NCBI GenBank assembly: GCA_015501585.1 | Contig: JADNRY010000008.1 | Coordinates: 310,001-374,000 of the forward strand | Reading direction: 5' to 3' | From: Rhodocollybia butyracea | Taxonomy: Eukaryota; Basidiomycota; Agaricomycetes; Agaricales; Omphalotaceae | Length of the DNA stretch: 64,000 nt | Shown: positions 56,209-64,000 of the stretch, piece by piece | Layout: the number at the start of each line of letters is the position of its first letter | How positions within the stretch are numbered: position 1 is the stretch's first letter | The notes under the pieces: generated by a model | Told to the model about the DNA's origin: nothing | Database searches by the model: none | Seen by the model: the letters and a program-made list of their open reading frames with translations, nothing else | Program-made: the position numbers and the translations under genes

Positions 56209-58618
56209 TCACTGGTCGGGATGGACATGATTATCCGTCTTCATGTCGCTCTTCATGCGCTTCGAGATATTAGCGGCTGCTACCATAACGAGAGGAGCAG
56301 AGAGACTGCTTTCTCCGTCAAAAGGGTCTACAGCTCCCTTGGTGATGATTTTACCATCCATGCCTAAATTCGTCAGAGTGGCGCTGCCTTTGAAAGCACC
56401 GATTTGCGAAAATGGGTGAGAAGGTTTCTTGAACACAGCATCATCGTCACCGGGAGGATTCAGTTCGACGTCGACGAGGGGGTCAATGTCGGTATCACTG
56501 TCCTCTTCGTCCTCGGAATCTTCATCAATTTCGATGTCAAGGTACCTATGGCGTTCCTTGTGATAGAAGAATGAACCAACAGTTTCGGGACCATCCGTCG
56601 ATTCCTCCTCGCATACGGGGAGCAAGCCAATGCTCGTATCACCACTCCTTTTCCGCCGATGGGTATACAGATAAGATGCGTAGCTGTCGGCTTCAGATTC
56701 GAAAGGATTCGGGTAAGAGTCCATTGCTAAGCTGGCCCAGTGGGTCCGCGGGGCTTCCAAATAATGAAAAGGGTCGCAATCCCATTTGTCTGAGGTAAAG
56801 GAATACTTGCCCAAGCCTGACGGTCGGAAAGGTGAACCCATGGCGCCCCAGCTGGGGTTCGGCTTCGTGGGCTCAATGGAGCCATCCTGAGCTTTGAGAG
56901 CACGATTGAGCCACGCCCTCCTGCGCCCTCGCACTTCCAGAATAGTCTCTCTTTGGGTTATCTCCGCGGCTGCCGCGGCTGCACGGGCATGTACAGAGAG
57001 AAGTAAGTGTACGAGTCGAAGATGGATCTTTGAGAACTCGTTGTGCTGAGTTAACAGGTCATTGAGATACTCTGGTAACGGCACTTCTGGAAGAGCGAGC
57101 GGGGCTGAAGTAGGAATATCGAACGTCGAAGATACCGTCTTGAGATAAGGGGGTGGTGAAAGCGGTGTCGAGTGGTCGCACAAAGATGGTTTTGGTTGAC
57201 CACAGCGGAAAGCTGCCAAGTCATCGCCCGACACAGACAAGGAAGAACCAATAAGAGTGACAGAGTCGCTCACACTGTCTGCGTCGCAACTCTCTGTTTC
57301 CGATTCTGCCTCGGACCCTGAACGGAGGCTGGAATCTCCATCGCTATTGTCACCAGATGCAGAACCCGAAGGTGCCTGAACAGTTGGAGTGGCTGGACCT
57401 GTAATATATCCTGAATCTTCGAGAAGATGAACACCGATATGCAATAAAGAACAAGCAATACATACCACGTCCTGGTAGTGCATCGATGGATAAGGTACTC
57501 GAATCAATTCCAACTGCGTCCATCTCATCCCGTAATTCTTGGCTGGTTTTGCTCAAGCGAGCATCAACCCGTTTTAAGGTGCTCACGACGATCCAAGAAT
57601 AATAAGGTGCAAAAGTCTCAGACCCATACAGTGCAGCAGGAGCAAGAACAGGAGAGCCTGTTATACTGGAAGTCCGAACCCTCCGAGTGAGTTCTGGCAA
57701 AACGTGTAGCCTAAACGCATCTACAAGACTAGAGCGAGCCCTTCGACGGAGAGCCCGAGGAGAAAGCGGCGGGGGTGGGGGTGGGCCTACAATGGCTAAC
57801 GGAGCTAGATATGAGAGTGGTGAGTGTAGAGCGGACGATAGCGAATCAACTGAAACGCGATGCGAAGCTTTGTGTTTCAAAGTAGGTAAGGTTGCCGCCC
57901 GAGAGAGCGTAGTAGGGGCGGAACCGGTCTGAGCAGGTAGCCTTTCAGAACGAGATGAACAAATGGAGGAAGTAGGTGAAGTAGGACGAGATGGTGACGG
58001 TAGAGAGCGAGGAGTACGAGGAGAATTTAAACTGAGAGGAATTAACGATCTGCATAGAATGATAAGTATGTTACAAGGATACTGAGAAAAAACTTACGAG
58101 ACAAGGTTCATAAGCAAAGAACGTTGCTTCTTGTGCCGAGGTCTCTTTTGGTCCGTCGGCACTGTAGTAATTTCCTCTGGTTTCGCAGCCTCCTTTGCCT
58201 TCTGTTGTTGCCGCTGTGCTTCTTCTCGTTTACGTTCCTTATCCATTTCCAAGGCACTCTGGTTGACATCATCGATGACACTGTCCAGTTTTCTGACGAG
58301 ATCAATCTTGCGCTGACGAACTGCGTCATCCACAAGACCCTGATATCCAGAAGCTATGTCCCATTGCTCCAGTTCGCCGTCAGAAAACACACACTTGATC
58401 TTTTGCTCTACTAAATCGAAGGTGACTTGGTCCAGAATGCTCTGCACGCCGACTGCCTTGTCCAGGGCGTGCATGAGCTCTGGAATCTCGAGATCATCAG
58501 AGTCAAGAGCTGCAAGTTGATTAGCCCAAGCCACGGGTAGGCTATCTGGCAGATTCTCGAATACCAGTTTAAAGAGCACTGTAGGCTGCGACGCGGAAGG
58601 AATAAGACGGATAAGCAT
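56209..58618 (-). CDS. Uncharacterised protein of about 760 aa
   Basis: Not recognised. The ATG at 58616-58618 gives MLIRLIPSASQPTVLFKLVF, ENLPDSLPVAWANQLAALDS, then DDLEIPELMHALDKAVGVQS and a predicted coiled coil (SALEMDKERKREEAQRQQQK). After an intron (about 58051-58096) a Ser/Pro-rich stretch with LAIVGPPPPPPLSPRALRRR, then ELTRRVRTSSITGSPVLAPA, ETFAPYYSWIVVSTLKRVDA and LRDEMDAVGIDSSTLSIDAL. After a second intron (about 57412-57466) an acidic/Ser-rich region, an Ala/Glu helical block (HNEFSKIHLRLVHLLLSVHA; AAAAAAEITQRETILEVRGR) and a charged tail. It is long, open and typical in codon use, so very probably a real gene. The N-terminal helical module and mid-protein conserved-looking blocks suggest a basidiomycete-conserved family; I assign no function. 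Confidence 0.75.
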
Positions 58619-61350
<2,732 letters not shown>

Positions 61351-62022
61351 TTCCTAGGTAAGTTGTAAAACTGTGCTCCTTGTTCGAAAAATGGAAATAT
61401 TTATACGTTTTAATTGTGGAGTACATATCAGATGATGGGAATGTCGCTTTTCGCCTCGTAAACGTGGGGGTGCCTTCTTTAACTTACACCTTATGAGATC
61501 TGCATTCCGAATCCAGGGACAAGGGTAGTGGTAAATGCAGCACAAAGTGCAAGTCACAAGTCAGGGCGAAGACAGTAGTGGCCGTTGAGTGTTAGGAGGT
61601 TTTGGCCTCCTGTCGGAGTGATAAAATGGAAAAAGGTACCGGGGCGTTTTTGATCCGCAACTCCGTTGCATCATTGGGCGCTTAAGGCGCCACACGAAGT
61701 CTCGATTCTCCGACTTCTTGCGTGTGTGCTCTTTCCCTCTCCCCCATCTGTCGTTTGCCAACATTTTTCTTTGATCTAATCTCCCATGGTCTAGACCCAG
61801 ACTTTCTTTTGTTTTGTTGATACAGAGAACTCGAAGAGCATCCTGCCCCTTGTTTCGTCCAGGAACACTGACAAGGTAGATCCATTCATCTCCGTTTTCA
61901 ATTATATCTCAAGATTCACCCCGCGATTTCTACCTGAAGACCTATAAAACAGCTACACTTGATACCTTACGGTTTGCATGCCCGATTCTTGCTCGGACTT
62001 CTAAACATTTACACGACTCGCG
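61351..62022. other. Intergenic region before the phosphatase gene
   Basis: About 670 bp without a supported gene. A short palindromic GGCGCTTAAGGCGCC occurs near 61678-61692. The right half is the presumed promoter and leader of the phosphatase gene. Confidence 0.4.
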
Positions 62023-62638
62023 ATGATTCGTTTTGACAATCTCCCCCCGAAGTAATGCAGGCGATGTGTACGCCTATGCATGTTGTCTTGGGCCCCTCCT
62101 TGCTCTCACCCTCTCATGCCACCGGGTCGCTTTATATTGGCTCCATGTCAGCCATTACCGACCACGAACTCCTCCGCAATTGTCGTATTTCCCACTTTGT
62201 CCAAGTGCTCGATGCTCCGTGGCTCCCCCCGCTTCCCGACACTGATGGGAACGGCATAAAAGTAACTAGCTTTAAAATTTCAATACTGGATACAACCAGT
62301 GCGGATCTCAAGCCGCACTTGGAAGAAGCGTGTAACAGTATTGACAGGGCCTTGCGGAGCGGAAGGAGCGTTCTCGTTCATTGCCAGCAGGTTAGTGCCA
62401 TCTTCAAATCTTGTTTTGCTTGTTTTGACTCAACGTGCATCAGGGCATCTCTCGGTCTGCTGCCGTGGTTATTGCATACCTTATACGCAATCACGGCATG
62501 TCTTATGACGCTGCATATGCCCTTGTAAAACGCCAGCGTGCATGTATCAAGCCAAACGCTGGTTTTGTCGGAGCCTTACGGGAGTGGGAGTCGACATGGC
62601 GCCGACCAGTGATGGGAAGTAGACGATTCACCACCTAG
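62023..62638 (+). CDS. Dual-specificity protein phosphatase (with apparent N-terminal frameshift)
   Basis: Cys-based phosphatase acting on phospho-Tyr/Ser/Thr. The uninterrupted frame starts at the ATG 62055 (MQAMCTPMHVVLGP). Then SLYIGSMSAITDHELLRNCR, ISHFVQVLDAPWLPPLPD, LKPHLEEACNSIDRALRSGR, and the active site VLVHCQQGISRS (HCxxGxxR) spanning an intron (62391-62443). AAVVIAYLIRNHGMSYDAAY, ALVKRQRACIKPNAGFVGAL and REWE follow, ending RRFTT at the TAG 62636-62638. Upstream ATG 62023 reads MIRFDNLPPK and stops at a TAA overlapping the second ATG (TAATG). Adding one C to the run of six C at 62043-62048 would fuse both into a typical N-terminus. So either a sequencing error, a recent frameshift, or an 11-codon upstream ORF. 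Confidence 0.88.
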
Positions 62639-62959
62639 AGAACGGGTATGGCCAAACGCGATGAAGCCTATCTTGGAAATCCTATTTAGTTCTTACACAC
62701 AGCGACACGAGCCTCTATCGACTCGTTTCGTGGTCCCCGACTACCCGTTGATGGTCTTTTCGATCCTTTCCTCTCATTATTATATTACATTTCACGTTCG
62801 CTGGTTTTCTTTGAAATGCAGCACCACTGCACATGTATCTTTACTATCTATATTCGATGTTCTCATCATACATACTCGATTTGTCTTTCTGTTAATATGA
62901 TTTGGGTTGAAGTTGTCTATCAACCGAAGCATCAAGCTTGCGGGTTTGCCCAAAAGTTT
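62639..62959. other. Convergent intergenic region
   Basis: About 320 bp between the stops of the phosphatase and HIS6 genes; 3' untranslated sequence, no coding signal. Confidence 0.45.
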
Positions 62960-64000
62960 TCATGCAGAACCCGATAATTTTATGAGTTCATCGAACTTTA
63001 CGAGAGAACCCCCGAAAATATCCAGCGAGCTAAATCATGTTTCAGGATCCGAAACGCACAAGTAAACCGTAAAAATAACATACCTCCCATACGTGAGGTC
63101 CACTCCACCGTTCGACAGACGATTGACTAGATCAAGATCAGAGATATCTGGGGAAAAGTTAGCACAAGATAGAAAGTTCATCCTGTAATTACCCTTAGCG
63201 CCGCCAGCATACGTGGTTGGTATGCGACACCACTCCCCTAGTTCTATAAAATAAAATAGGTAACGAATTGAAAATGCTATGAGTCAGGCTTACTAGTGAC
63301 TAGAGCCTCATCAATACCCTGGCAAAGCCCTTCGACATCCGCTGCATGAACCAAAAATTCACTTGCAGGTGGGATTAAACGAACAGTACAACCAATCAAA
63401 CTGAGGAGAGTACCTGCAGTAATGCGACAACAGATCCAAAGATTCTGGAATTGATGAGTAAATGTTTGACATGAGCACAAAAAGCAAACAGACCTTGGCA
63501 TACTTCCATTTCCGTTAAATCTTGCCATTTGTTCATAGCGACAAACCATTTGTCTCCCTTTTACGACAACTGCCTTGAAGTTTTGAGCTTGTGTAGTACT
63601 TTGTCAAAGAATTTCTTGTTCACCTCACGTCTACGACTAGCCTATCTTTCCCCACGGCAGATGAGATAGATTGTAATCTTTGCAAGGAGAATTTGAAGTC
63701 CGGGAAGAGATACGATGTGACAATTACCTGGATTAAATTGTTGGGAATCTGAAAGACACGAAAGAAACGAAAGACTGGCTTTGCTCGCCCCGGCATCTAT
63801 CCATGCCGCGGCGTTCTTGTCGGTGACTCCTCCACCAATTTGGAGTCCTCCTGAGAGATGATGCAGTTAGCAAGACATCAGTTAATCAAACAGGTTTCAA
63901 CCTGGCCAAGCTGCCAGGACTTCCTTGGCTGCTTCGTCATTCCCGGGACCCAACTTTATGACATGACCACCTTCCAGCTGCCTGTCTCTGTATAGACGAG
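62960..64000 (-). CDS. HIS6: HisA-type ribulose-phosphate isomerase of histidine biosynthesis (partial; 5' end outside window)
   Basis: ProFAR isomerase, a TIM-barrel enzyme of the histidine pathway. Read from the right edge: [20 protein letters not shown] followed by LAAWPG, then sequence giving [20 protein letters not shown], then a region around [65 protein letters not shown], and the last exon [18 protein letters not shown] with GSA, stop TGA at 62960-62962. The order [19 protein letters not shown] and LDIFGG is diagnostic of fungal HIS6. Short exons and several introns of about 50 nt. The start codon and N-terminal third lie beyond position 64000. Confidence 0.93.

Overview
The window reads as nuclear DNA of a filamentous basidiomycete, most likely a mushroom-forming Agaricomycete. 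Genes are short-spaced on both strands and are cut by many introns of about 50-60 nt with GT(A/G)NG donors and YAG acceptors. The gene content is that of a dikaryan fungus: BET2, HIS6, TFG1, ELG1, UBC8, ZWF1, an endopolyphosphatase, a chitin deacetylase and tandem small tetraspan membrane proteins. All exon structures here were inferred by eye from reading frames, splice signals and remembered family motifs. No alignment was run.

Layout. 1-8.3 kb: an RFX transcription factor (3' end outside), a PPN1-type endopolyphosphatase, a small orphan gene and acetoacetyl-CoA synthetase. 8.8-12.3 kb: three tandem MARVEL-like membrane proteins. 12.4-25.2 kb: housekeeping genes UBC8, THOC5, glucose-6-phosphate dehydrogenase, Rab geranylgeranyltransferase beta, a RING/LON-N protein and a large STB6-like protein. 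25.4-27.5 kb: a dead cytochrome P450 with a 359-bp transposon inserted in an exon. 28.4 kb: an intron-containing tRNA-His. 29-42 kb: a CCDC47-like ER protein, an orphan, a JMJD7-like JmjC protein, ELG1/ATAD5, a bHLH factor, TFIIF alpha and a GPI-type chitin deacetylase.

42-51 kb is an accessory, repeat-rich island. It holds a transposon-like ORF, a clean hAT-type MITE with an 8-bp target duplication, inverted repeats, and the most interesting locus of the window. That locus is a secreted repeat peptide precursor whose 18-residue units each end in Lys-Arg and each sit on their own exon. It lies about 0.4 kb from, and divergent to, a UstYa/DUF3328-family gene with two HxxHC motifs. Precursor plus UstYa is the minimal signature of dikaritin-type (ustiloxin-like) ribosomal peptide pathways, best known from ascomycetes. 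Both partners show damage: an 11-nt deletion kills one repeat exon, and there is an early stop in the UstYa 5' region.

51-64 kb: a Ste20/GCK kinase, ribosomal protein uL29 (RPL35), a large conserved-looking unknown protein, a Baeyer-Villiger-type flavin monooxygenase, a dual-specificity phosphatase with an apparent homopolymer frameshift, and the 3' part of HIS6.

Other notable gene-structure findings are a 5-nt micro-exon in the endopolyphosphatase, two convincing GC-AG introns, a promoter cluster of CACGTG/CACGTT boxes before the endopolyphosphatase, and loss of the metal-binding Asp in the JMJD7-like protein.
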